From Nereida sp965655635 (GTDB lineage: Bacteria > Pseudomonadota > Alphaproteobacteria > Rhodobacterales > Rhodobacteraceae): a stretch of DNA of 64,000 nt. Positions 9,036 to 17,140 of this stretch are shown piece by piece (the stretch's first letter is position 1; the number at the start of each line of letters is the position of its first letter). The stretch is taken from NCBI RefSeq assembly GCF_965655635.1, contig NZ_CBFHHE010000005.1, positions 1-64,000 of the forward strand, read 5' to 3'. The notes below the pieces were generated by a model that was not told where the DNA came from, ran no database searches, and saw nothing but the letters and a program-made list of their open reading frames with translations. The translations under genes were made by a program, and so were the position numbers.

Positions 9036-9284
9036 TTAGTTTAGGACTTGGCTCCAAAACATGTAGCACGGCGTAATAAACGCGAAAGCGATACAGAATT
9101 TAGCAGAAAGACCGCCCGCCCAATCCAACAGGGGTGTGCCCCCATCAGATGTCTGATTTGCGCGCATATCTGCGACCGTCGCACTCGGGCGGTATACTCT
9201 GTTATGCGCCTGAAGGCTTTCCATAGCCTGTGCATAGACGCGGGCTTGGCGGGTTTGTTCATCGATGTTGTGCATAGAATTCAT
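9036..9284 (-). CDS. Small protein with C-terminal membrane helix, function unknown
   Basis: The 82-residue product has a polar, Gln/Arg-rich N-terminal half (DEQTRQARVYAQAMESLQAH) that could form an amphipathic helix. Its last ~25 residues are hydrophobic (LSAKFCIAFAFITPCYMFW), suggesting a tail anchor. The start at 9284 is chosen because GGAGGAG lies nine bases upstream; the frame extends to 9353 but without a site. I do not recognise the family. It is followed by the shared terminator with the cold-shock gene, and dodecin lies 124 bases upstream on the same strand. Confidence 0.6.
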   Translation of the reverse strand: MNSMHNIDEQTRQARVYAQAMESLQAHNRVYRPSATVADMRANQTSDGGTPLLDWAGGLSAKFCIAFAFITPCYMFWSQVLN

Positions 9285-9408
9285 GTTGCGGCTCCTCCGG
9301 TGTTGCTTCGTAACATGGAACGATTTTTCCACCCGCCAAGACCCAGACGGCAAAAAAGGCTACCAACCGCATGGCAACTGGCCTTCAAGTCGTTCAACTG
9401 TCAGAAAA

Positions 9409-9612
9409 TCAGTCTTCCAGAACAAAAGTAACTCTCAAAACAAAACGGTATTCATCAATTTTACCATCTGAAACAGTTACTTTTTGATCCTGCACCCAAG
9501 CGCCCGTCACGTTCTTGAGCGTTTTGGCTGCGCGCTCAACGCCGGCTTCTATTGCATCATCAAATGACTTTTTCGAACTTGCGATGACTTCGGTTACTCT
9601 TGCAACACTCAT
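9409..9612 (-). CDS. Dodecin family flavin-binding protein
   Basis: The 67-residue protein fits dodecin throughout: VTEVIASSKKSFDDAIEAGV, then AAKTLKNVTGAWVQDQKVTV and a C-terminal beta-strand RFVLRVTFVLE. Dodecins form hollow dodecamers that bind FMN, riboflavin or lumichrome between aromatic residues (Trp39 here) and buffer free flavin. Conserved length and order support the call. The ribosome site AAGGAG precedes the ATG by nine bases. Cytoplasmic. Confidence 0.9.
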   Translation of the reverse strand: MSVARVTEVIASSKKSFDDAIEAGVERAAKTLKNVTGAWVQDQKVTVSDGKIDEYRFVLRVTFVLED

Positions 9613-9669
9613 ACTCGTTACTCCTTACTCACAGTACTTCAAAAGCCTATGTGCCAAAGGCTTGCCCGT

Positions 9670-10335
9670 CTAGTCGCCATTGATCAGCGCCGCCACCGAC
9701 GGCCCGACAGACTTTACGATTTGCGCGACACCCTCTGCGTTCGGATGGATTGCGTCAGCCTGCATGAACGGCAGCACATCTCCCTCAAACGCCGTAAAAA
9801 AACCCGGGTGATAATCCGCCACAAAACGCGCCGCGATATCTGCGAAAATTGGATCAAACGCCGCCTTATAGTCAGGCCCATAATTTAATGGCGCTTCAAT
9901 CCCCACCACCAACACAACCACACCGGAATTCGCAGCCTGTTGGACAATGGTTGTCATATTCTGCCGCACAACACTTGGATCGATGCCGCGCAGCATGTCG
10001 TTGCCGCCAAGGGCAATCACAATGGCGTCAACCTGCTCGGTCAACGTCCAAGCGATGCGCGCCGCACCACCCTGGGTCGTATCACCGGAGACACCCGCGT
10101 TCACAAGCGTCACCTCCGTCCCGTTTGCCTGCAACCAGCTCTCTAATTGTGCCACAAGGCCTTGCTCGGCAGGCAACCCATACCCTTGAACAAGGCTGTC
10201 GCCAAAGATCACCACGGTACTTTCAGCACGCGCACCACCGTGCCCCATGCCAAGGCCCAGACCCAAGATCGCAACAATTGTCATCATCAGGTTGCGCCGC
10301 AGCAATACCGCCCCATATCCAGTTGTGATCCCCAT
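9670..10335 (-). CDS. tesA: SGNH/GDSL esterase, TesA/arylesterase-like
   Basis: This 221-residue exported hydrolase has a hydrophobic signal region at residues ~15-37 (LMMTIVAILGLGLGMG), then the SGNH blocks: GDSL with nucleophile Ser47 (45-48), Gly block GVSGDTT, GGND (110-113), and the Asp/His pair in DAIHPN (Asp194, His197). TesA-type enzymes cleave acyl esters and acyl-thioesters in the periplasm. A 314-codon frame continues to 10614, but that part lies antisense to the ABC gene; start 10335 has GAGGGG six bases upstream. Divergence from an ABC/FtsX pair matches tesA-ybbA-ybbP of E. coli. Confidence 0.9.
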   Translation of the reverse strand: MGITTGYGAVLLRRNLMMTIVAILGLGLGMGHGGARAESTVVIFGDSLVQGYGLPAEQGLVAQLESWLQANGTEVTLVNAGVSGDTTQGGAARIAWTLTEQVDAIVIALGGNDMLRGIDPSVVRQNMTTIVQQAANSGVVVLVVGIEAPLNYGPDYKAAFDPIFADIAARFVADYHPGFFTAFEGDVLPFMQADAIHPNAEGVAQIVKSVGPSVAALINGD

Positions 10336-10348
10336 GAAAGGCCCCTCA

Positions 10349-11020
10349 ATGTCTAACCCGATCCTGTCCCTCAAAGATGTGCACCTTTCGCTAAATGGCA
10401 ATGCGGGGATGGTGGATATCTTGCACGGCATCAGTCTTGACGTGACAAAAGGCGAGACATTGGCGCTGATTGGCCCATCAGGTTCGGGAAAATCATCACT
10501 ACTAATGGTGATAGGCGGACTCGAGCAAGCAACTGCCGGAACGATCAGCGCAGTTAACCAAGACCTCACCAATTTGGACGAAGACGCACTTGCCGCGTTT
10601 CGACGGCACCACATGGGGGTAGTGTTTCAATCTTTTCACCTTATCCCGACTATGACGGCACTTGAAAACGTGGCCGTTCCGCTTGAATTAGCAGGTGAAA
10701 CCGATGCTTTTGACCGCGCCCAAGCGGAACTGGAAGCAGTGGGTCTTGGGGCGCGGGCGGATCATTATCCCAACCAGATGTCAGGGGGCGAACAACAGCG
10801 CGTGGCCCTTGCGCGTGCCCTTTCGCCGCGTCCGGAAATTTTGCTGGCGGACGAACCGACGGGCAATCTTGATGGCACCAACGGTGAGGCCGTCATGGAC
10901 CTTCTATTTGATTTTCGCGACCGTCACGGTGCGACCCTCATCATGGTCACCCATTCGCCTGAATTGGCCAACCGCTGTGACCGCGTGATCAGATTGCGTG
11001 ACGGACGGTTAGACCAATGA
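10349..11020 (+). CDS. ybbA: ABC transporter ATP-binding protein, YbbA/LolD-like
   Basis: The 223-residue ATPase has Walker A GPSGSGKSS (42-50), signature MSGGEQQRVALARAL, Walker B ILLADEPTGNLD, and the MacB/LolD-family arrangement FQSFHLIPTMTALENVAVPLEL. It pairs with the FtsX-like permease that starts within its stop codon (ATGA at 11017-11020). Members of this family drive mechanotransmission or lipid/lipoprotein handling in the envelope rather than classical transport. Start 10349 follows AAAGG at seven bases; an in-frame ATG at 10334 is possible. The divergent esterase start is only 13 bases away. Confidence 0.9.
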   Translation: MSNPILSLKDVHLSLNGNAGMVDILHGISLDVTKGETLALIGPSGSGKSSLLMVIGGLEQATAGTISAVNQDLTNLDEDALAAFRRHHMGVVFQSFHLIPTMTALENVAVPLELAGETDAFDRAQAELEAVGLGARADHYPNQMSGGEQQRVALARALSPRPEILLADEPTGNLDGTNGEAVMDLLFDFRDRHGATLIMVTHSPELANRCDRVIRLRDGRLDQ

Positions 11021-13539
11021 AAACTGCATGGATTTTTGCAACACGTGAACTGCGCAGTGGCTTGCGCGGCTTTGGTATTTTTCTGGCCTGTCTTGCGCTA
11101 GGCATCGCCGCAATTGCCGCCGTGGGCAGTACCCGTACAGCCATCCTCAAAGGCTTAGAACGGGACGGAGCAGCACTTCTTGGGGGCGACGCAGAACTGC
11201 AATTCACCTACCGCTTCGCGACAGAAGACGAGCGCGCATGGATGCAAAACCAAGCCATTCAAGTGTCTGAAATTACTGATTTTAGATCTATGATTGTGGT
11301 ACCATCGGGCAGCGATGCGCCACCAGAACGGGCGTTAACCCAAGTCAAATCAGTCGATGCTGCCTACCCCCTTGTGGGCGAGGTTAAGTTATCCCCTGCG
11401 ATGCCGCTTACTAAGGCAATTGCCGCAAATGGTGCCGTAATGGAGCGTGTCTTGGCCGACCGCCTTGGGCTTGCGATCGGTGACAGCTTCAGCATTGGCA
11501 CCGGCACATTTCGCCTTTCAGCTATTTTGCGACGTGAGCCCGACAGTGCCGGTGGTGGTTTCGGCTTGGGCCCGCGTACAATTGTGCGCACCGAAAGTCT
11601 GGCAAACGTAGGCCTTTTGCAAACCGGCACTTTGTTCGACACGAAATACCGCATGCTGTTACCCGAAGGCACCAAACTTGCCGCCCTTGAGCGTGACGCC
11701 GAGCAACGCTTTGCTAATTCAGGGCTACGCTGGACCGATGCTCGCAATGGCGCGCCAGGTATTCAGCAATTTGTTGATCGGCTTGGCGCCTTTTTGGTGC
11801 TTGTCGGGCTATCTGGTTTGGCGGTCGGGGGCGTTGGTGTCAGCGCAGCGGTGCGCAGCTATCTTGAGCGGAAAACATCCGTAATTGCGACGCTCAAAAC
11901 GTTGGGCGCATCACGGTCAACCATCTTTGCCACTTACGCCATTCAAATCGGCCTACTGACGATCTTGGGCATCGCCATCGGGCTTGTGCTTGGCGCCGCA
12001 CTACCACTTGCCCTTGCGCCCATTATTGAAGCCCGCCTGCCGGTTCCCGCCGAGTTTGCAATTCACCCCAAACCACTCATTGAAGCTGCTATTTATGGCG
12101 CGTTTGCCGCTGCAATCTTCACGCTTTGGCCTCTGGCGCGCACGGAAAATATTCGCGCAGCCACGCTGTTTCGCGACGCATTAGGGCATGACAACGCACT
12201 GCCACGCAAAAGATACCTGTTTATGACTGCGGGGCTGGTCGCCGCGTTGGTGCTTAGCGCCATCGCATTTTCGGGCACTGCGTTCCTAACACTTTGGACT
12301 GCAGGGGGCATCATCGCTGTACTGGGTGTGCTTGCGTTAGCCGCGCGCGGACTGCGAGCGTTGGCGGCAGCCGCAACCAAAATGCACGCGTTGCGGGGGC
12401 GGCCTGCGTTGCGACTTGCGCTTGGTGCCATCGGCGGGCCGCGTGAACAGGCAAGCTCAGCTATTTTGTCACTGGGTCTTGGCCTTTCGGTTCTTGCCGC
12501 CGTTGGGCAAATTGACGGCAACCTGCGCGGCGCAATCGCGCGAGATTTGCCAGACGTCGCCCCAAGTTATTTCTTTGTCGATATTCAGTCTGACCAACTC
12601 GAAGGCTTTAACGCGCGGCTGGCGGATGACCCTGCGGTGTCACGCGTGGATACTGCGCCAATGTTGCGCGGCGTCATCAGCAAGATAAATGACCGCCCCG
12701 CAAAAGAGGTCGCAGGTGACCATTGGGTTTTGCTAGGTGACCGCGGCGTCACATACGCGCAAACAGCCGCAGACGGCGTGACGATCACGCAAGGCAGTTG
12801 GTGGCCCACAGATTATACCGGCGCACCGCAAATTAGCTTTGCCACCGAAGAGGCCGAAGAGATGGGTCTTGTCCTTGGGGACACAATGACGATCAACATT
12901 CTGGGGCGTGATATCACCGGCACGATCACATCGTTTCGGGAGGTGGACTTTTCAACAGCAGGGATTGGCTTCATCCTGACCATGAACCCTGCTGCACTGA
13001 AGGGTGCACCGCACAGCCACATCGCAACGGTTTACGCGACACCCGAGGCAGAGGCCGAAATTTTGCGTGACCTCGCGGGAACATTCCCAAACATCACCGC
13101 GATCAGGGTCGCCGACGCAATTGCACGTGTGGGAGAGCTTTTGGCAAGCCTTGCTGCGGCCACATCCCTCGGGGCATCAGCCACATTGATCACAGGCTTT
13201 TTGGTGCTAATCGGAGCCGCTGCAGCAGGTGTTGATGCGCGCACGTTTGAGGCGGCAGTACTCAAAACCCTCGGCGCATCAAAAGGTGTTATCCTGCAAA
13301 GTTTTGCGTTGCGCGCAGGGCTTTTAGGTGCCGCTGCGGGCACAATCGCGCTGATTGCGGGGCTGACTTTTGCATGGGCCGTCAGCACATTTGTGATGGA
13401 AACCAGCTTTGCAATTGTTTGGGGCAATGCGTTGGCCACTATCATTGGCGGTGTTGCAGCCACGATGCTGGCATTCCTCGGTTATGCTTGGGGGCCGTTG
13501 AAGGCACGCCCCGCAGGCATTCTACGCAGAGGGAGTTAG
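11017..13539 (+). CDS. ybbP: FtsX-like permease, YbbP family
   Basis: The 840-residue protein has an N-terminal helix (~20-45), a large periplasmic part, a four-helix FtsX block (~255-400), a further helical section (~390-450), a second periplasmic domain (~500-690) and a final FtsX block (~700-830). FtsX signatures include YLERKTSVIATLKTLGASRS in the first block and EAAVLKTLGASKGVILQ in the second. It is translationally coupled to ybbA and would form a type VII-like ABC complex in the inner membrane. Cargo is not known; the E. coli homologue is linked by neighbourhood to TesA. Length is usual for the family. Confidence 0.9.
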   Translation: MKTAWIFATRELRSGLRGFGIFLACLALGIAAIAAVGSTRTAILKGLERDGAALLGGDAELQFTYRFATEDERAWMQNQAIQVSEITDFRSMIVVPSGSDAPPERALTQVKSVDAAYPLVGEVKLSPAMPLTKAIAANGAVMERVLADRLGLAIGDSFSIGTGTFRLSAILRREPDSAGGGFGLGPRTIVRTESLANVGLLQTGTLFDTKYRMLLPEGTKLAALERDAEQRFANSGLRWTDARNGAPGIQQFVDRLGAFLVLVGLSGLAVGGVGVSAAVRSYLERKTSVIATLKTLGASRSTIFATYAIQIGLLTILGIAIGLVLGAALPLALAPIIEARLPVPAEFAIHPKPLIEAAIYGAFAAAIFTLWPLARTENIRAATLFRDALGHDNALPRKRYLFMTAGLVAALVLSAIAFSGTAFLTLWTAGGIIAVLGVLALAARGLRALAAAATKMHALRGRPALRLALGAIGGPREQASSAILSLGLGLSVLAAVGQIDGNLRGAIARDLPDVAPSYFFVDIQSDQLEGFNARLADDPAVSRVDTAPMLRGVISKINDRPAKEVAGDHWVLLGDRGVTYAQTAADGVTITQGSWWPTDYTGAPQISFATEEAEEMGLVLGDTMTINILGRDITGTITSFREVDFSTAGIGFILTMNPAALKGAPHSHIATVYATPEAEAEILRDLAGTFPNITAIRVADAIARVGELLASLAAATSLGASATLITGFLVLIGAAAAGVDARTFEAAVLKTLGASKGVILQSFALRAGLLGAAAGTIALIAGLTFAWAVSTFVMETSFAIVWGNALATIIGGVAATMLAFLGYAWGPLKARPAGILRRGS

Positions 13540-13579
13540 GGCAAAGGTGCGGGGCGGCTTTACGCCCCGCACCTTTGCC
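13540..13579. terminator. Perfect 17-bp hairpin between convergent genes
   Basis: Arms 13540-13556 and 13563-13579 are fully complementary (ggcaaaggtgcggggcg) with a 6-base loop. It begins one base after the ybbP stop and ends four bases before the gltX stop. There is no T tract on either side, so it may stall polymerase or protect both 3' ends rather than act as a canonical intrinsic terminator. Confidence 0.7.
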
Positions 13580-13583
13580 TGCT

Positions 13584-14906
13584 TTAGGCTTTCGCGCGGA
13601 TCACTTGCAACAGGGGCAAAAGCGCAGACATATCAGGGCCGTGCTGGATGCCGGTTAACGCTTTGCGCAATGGCATAAACAACCCGCGACCCTTCCGGCC
13701 AGTTTCCGCTTTTACAGCTGATGTCCACTGACCCCATGTCTCGGCGTCAAATGGAGCATCCGGCAACAGAGCCATCGCTTGGGCAACAAACTCGGCATCT
13801 TCGTCGTCAATAACAGGGTCTGCACCCTCGGAACAAAGCGTCCACCACTGGGCCAAATCTGCCTTTACGGTGATGTTGTCTTTCGCAACCGCCCAGAACT
13901 GCGCCTGAAGCTCTGCTGGCACACCCAACCCGTTCAGATCATGCGTCACGGCGTCAACAGGCAGGCCTTGCAGCACATTCGCAGTCAGCGGGAAAAGATC
14001 ATTCTCATCAAATTTAGTCGGTGCAGAGCCAAACTTGGTGATGTCAAAGCCTTCAACCAATTCATCAATTGAACCACGCAGCTCAACCGGATCAGACGAG
14101 CCGATGCGCGCCAAAAGCGACAACAACGCCATTGGTTCAACACCGCGTTCGCGAAGATCACGCAACGCAAGTGTACCAAGACGCTTTGAAAGCGCCTCGC
14201 CCTGCGGTCCGGTCAAAAGAGAGTGGTGCGCAAAAGTTGGAACAGTGCCACCGATTGCTTCGATCATCTGGATTTGCGTCGCAGTGTTGGTGACGTGATC
14301 AGAGCCGCGCACAACATCGGTCACGCCCATGTCGGTGTCGTCTACAACCGACGCCAAAGTGTAAAGCACCTGACCGTCACCGCGGATCAGAACCGGATCA
14401 CTTACGGATGCCGCATCAATGCTGATGTCACCCAAGATACCGTCAGTCCACTCAATACGCGACTGGTCGAGCAAAAAGCGCCAGTGGCCAGAACGCTCGG
14501 CGCGCAACGCGTCTTTCTCAGCGTCACTCAGTGAAAGACCCACACGGTCATAAACCGGTGGTTTACCCATGTTAAGTTGCTTTTTACGCTTCAAATCAAG
14601 TTCGGTAGGCGTTTCGAAGCACTCGTAAAACCGGCCAATGCCGCGCAGCTTGTCTGCCTCAGCCGCATAGCGGTCAAGGCGGTCTGACTGACGCTCCATC
14701 CGGTCCCATGTGATGCCAAGCCATTCCAGGTCTTGCTGAATCGCATCCACATACTCTTGCTTTGAGCGCTCTGGATCGGTGTCATCAATCCGCAGAATAA
14801 AAGAGCCGTTGCTCTTGCGCGCAATCAGATAATTAAAAAGCGCAGTACGCAGGTTACCAATATGCAAAAAGCCAGTGGGCGAAGGGGCAAAACGAGTCGT
14901 GGTCAT
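13584..14906 (-). CDS. gltX: Glutamyl-tRNA synthetase
   Basis: This 440-residue class Ib aminoacyl-tRNA synthetase opens with RFAPSPTGFLHIGNLRTALF, which contains the HIGH motif (HIGN, 15-18). The KMSKS loop is the LSKRLG variant near residue 239. Many alphaproteobacteria carry two gltX copies, one also charging tRNA-Gln for the amidotransferase route; the variant loop and shorter length make this likely one of two, but specificity cannot be settled from sequence. Start 14906 has AGGAGA eight bases before it; the frame extends to 14981 without homology. Confidence 0.93.
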   Translation of the reverse strand: MTTTRFAPSPTGFLHIGNLRTALFNYLIARKSNGSFILRIDDTDPERSKQEYVDAIQQDLEWLGITWDRMERQSDRLDRYAAEADKLRGIGRFYECFETPTELDLKRKKQLNMGKPPVYDRVGLSLSDAEKDALRAERSGHWRFLLDQSRIEWTDGILGDISIDAASVSDPVLIRGDGQVLYTLASVVDDTDMGVTDVVRGSDHVTNTATQIQMIEAIGGTVPTFAHHSLLTGPQGEALSKRLGTLALRDLRERGVEPMALLSLLARIGSSDPVELRGSIDELVEGFDITKFGSAPTKFDENDLFPLTANVLQGLPVDAVTHDLNGLGVPAELQAQFWAVAKDNITVKADLAQWWTLCSEGADPVIDDEDAEFVAQAMALLPDAPFDAETWGQWTSAVKAETGRKGRGLFMPLRKALTGIQHGPDMSALLPLLQVIRAKA

Positions 14907-14955
14907 CGGAAATTCTCCTGTTCGCGCGGGATGTCTCACACCCTTGGGCGCTTGT

Positions 14956-15288
14956 CTAGTTTCGCCATGCCACAGCACCAAGCAATGCTATCAATAGCGC
15001 CCCGGTTGCCCAAGGTGCGCCGCGACACCCTTCAGAATAAAGCTGCCCTGCAACGGTGATATTTGAAAAGAGCGTTTCAACTTCACCCAGCAAGGCAAAA
15101 GACACCACCACCAACGCGGCATACCGCACCAAAGGTGTCGGCCGTAAAAGCGACAGCGCAGCAAGAACCAATGCGGCGACGCCCACGGGATGCGTTGCGA
15201 AATACCCCACTTCGGCCAGCGCACCAACGGCCCCGTTTGTCGGGGACCAATCAGGCCTTAAGCGGGGGCATAGCGCATCAGCTACCAT
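14956..15288 (-). CDS. Small membrane protein, function unknown
   Basis: The 110-residue product has three predicted membrane helices (about 34-48, 54-70 and 91-107) with short connecting loops and two cysteines. I do not recognise the family. It overlaps the 3' end of nadE by 11 bases in a different frame, which indicates translational coupling, and it sits 49 bases before gltX on the same strand. Codon use and hydrophobic pattern look like a real gene; antisense readings of the same stretch are poor in comparison. Confidence 0.6.
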   Translation of the reverse strand: MVADALCPRLRPDWSPTNGAVGALAEVGYFATHPVGVAALVLAALSLLRPTPLVRYAALVVVSFALLGEVETLFSNITVAGQLYSEGCRGAPWATGALLIALLGAVAWRN

Positions 15289-16975
15289 CGCGCCAACGGT
15301 TCACAATCGGATAGCGGCGATCAAGCCAAAACGCTTTTTGGCTCAGCCTTGGTCCCGGCGCAGACTGAAAGCGTTTGTACTCACTGATATAGACCAAATG
15401 CTCGACGCGCTTGACCACATCGCGCTCAAAGCCCGCAGCAACACACTCAGCAACCGACCGTTCTTCATCAATGAGCATTTCAAGGATCGCATCAAGAATT
15501 TCATACTCGGGCAAGCTGTCGCTGTCTTTTTGATCCGGACGCAACTCTGCCGTTGGCGGCTTGTCGATCACTCGTGGCGGAATAACGGTGCCTTCAGGGG
15601 CCATCATCCAAGGGCGATGGTTGGCATTGCGCCAACGGCACGTCTCAAACACGCGGGTTTTATACATATCTTTGATGGGATTATAACCACCTGACATATC
15701 ACCATAGATGGTCGCATAGCCGACGGCGACTTCGGATTTGTTGCCCGTTGTTAGAAGCATCTCGCCAAATTTGTTCGACTGGGCCATCAACAAAAGCCCC
15801 CGCAAGCGTGACTGAATATTCTCTTCGGTCAGTCCCTCATCAAGCCCTGCAAAAAGCGGAGCAAGGGCTTCGGTTACCGCGGCGCGCGGGCCTGCAATGC
15901 TGACCTCATCGAGCTTACATCCAAGCAGATTTGCAACTTCACCGGCGTCATCAAGGCTTTCTCGGCTGGTATACTCTGACGGCAACATCACGCAACGTAC
16001 GTTCTCAGGGTCAAGCGCATCTGCAGCGACAGTTGCCACAATCGCGCTGTCAATGCCTCCTGACAAACCAAGCAGCACTTTGGAAAATCCGGTTTTGCCC
16101 ATGTAGTCTCGCAGACCCTCAACCATGGCGCGGTAATCTTGTTCTTCTGTGCAAGGTTGCGCGGTTATCTCACCTTCAACGGCACGCCACCCATCTGCGG
16201 TGCGCGTGAAATCAATGTGACTAAGCGCTTGATCAAAAAGGGGCATCTGAAGGGCAAGCGCGCCGCCTTTGTTCAATACAAACGAGCCGCCATCAAAGAT
16301 CTGATCGTCCTGTCCACCAACCATATTGAGGTACACCAGCGGTAAACCTGTCTCAACGACACGTGCCACCATCTGGCTCATCCGGACATCAAATTTTCCG
16401 CGGAAATAGGGCGACCCGTTTGGAACAAGCAGCATCTCTGCGCCGCTTTCTTCCATCGCCTCAGTAACATCTTCGTGCCACGCATCTTCGCAGATCGGAA
16501 AACCGATACGAACACCGCGCACAGACATCGGTCCCTGAAGCGGCGCAGACATGTAGTGACGGACTTCGTCAAAAACATTGAAGTTTGGCAGCTCATGCTT
16601 GTGACCCACGGATGTGATCTCGCCGCCATCCAGCACATAGTACGCGTTAAACAACTGACCGTCTTTGCTTTGCGGCCCGCCAATTGCCATCGCAGGTCCG
16701 TGCTTAACGCGTGCCGCCAACGTCTCGATCTGGGCCATCGCATCGTGCACAAACTGAGGCTTTAGAACCAAGTCTTGCACTTGATAGCCGGTGATGAACA
16801 TCTCGGGCAACATGATCAGGTCTGCACCTGCCTCACGCGCTTCTTGCCACGCATCGAAGGCAAGCTGCGCATTGCCCGCCAAATCCCCAACCGTTGGGTT
16901 TAGCTGCGCCATTGTCAGCCGAAAATTATCCTCGGCGCGTGTGCGCGACCCTTTTTGACCGACCAGATCAGACAT
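15278..16975 (-). CDS. nadE: Glutamine-dependent NAD+ synthetase
   Basis: The 565-residue two-domain enzyme makes NAD+ from deamido-NAD+, ATP and glutamine. The N-terminal nitrilase-type glutaminase domain shows the Glu-Lys-Cys triad: Glu58 in LPEMF, Lys126 in GHKHELPNF and Cys162 in FPICEDAWH. The C-terminal synthetase domain begins near residue 285 with the P-loop LGLSGGIDSA (302-311). Length agrees with bacterial long-form NadE. Start 16975 (MSDLVGQ) precedes the domain closely; an earlier in-frame start at 17026 adds 17 residues without similarity. Confidence 0.95.
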   Translation of the reverse strand: MSDLVGQKGSRTRAEDNFRLTMAQLNPTVGDLAGNAQLAFDAWQEAREAGADLIMLPEMFITGYQVQDLVLKPQFVHDAMAQIETLAARVKHGPAMAIGGPQSKDGQLFNAYYVLDGGEITSVGHKHELPNFNVFDEVRHYMSAPLQGPMSVRGVRIGFPICEDAWHEDVTEAMEESGAEMLLVPNGSPYFRGKFDVRMSQMVARVVETGLPLVYLNMVGGQDDQIFDGGSFVLNKGGALALQMPLFDQALSHIDFTRTADGWRAVEGEITAQPCTEEQDYRAMVEGLRDYMGKTGFSKVLLGLSGGIDSAIVATVAADALDPENVRCVMLPSEYTSRESLDDAGEVANLLGCKLDEVSIAGPRAAVTEALAPLFAGLDEGLTEENIQSRLRGLLLMAQSNKFGEMLLTTGNKSEVAVGYATIYGDMSGGYNPIKDMYKTRVFETCRWRNANHRPWMMAPEGTVIPPRVIDKPPTAELRPDQKDSDSLPEYEILDAILEMLIDEERSVAECVAAGFERDVVKRVEHLVYISEYKRFQSAPGPRLSQKAFWLDRRYPIVNRWRDGS

Positions 16976-17140
16976 TGCCGTCCCTTTTTCGAAAACCACG
17001 CTTTGCTTTAGCAGATGTAGCCCCAAGCGAAAGGTCTACCAATTTGCGATGCGCAAAAGTCGTTGTTCATTGCTCGTTGCTGATTTAGGCTTTCGCCAGG
17101 GGGCATCAATGGCCCTGCCTAGACTTTCGGGGGAACTACC

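Noticed and set aside
9265..9471. 68-codon plus-strand frame across the dodecin upstream region
   Set aside because: Overlaps two better-supported minus-strand genes and has no ribosome site.
10336..10614. 93-codon upstream extension of the esterase frame
   Set aside because: It lies antisense to the ABC ATPase gene, has no signal-peptide logic, and a good ribosome site supports the start at 10335.
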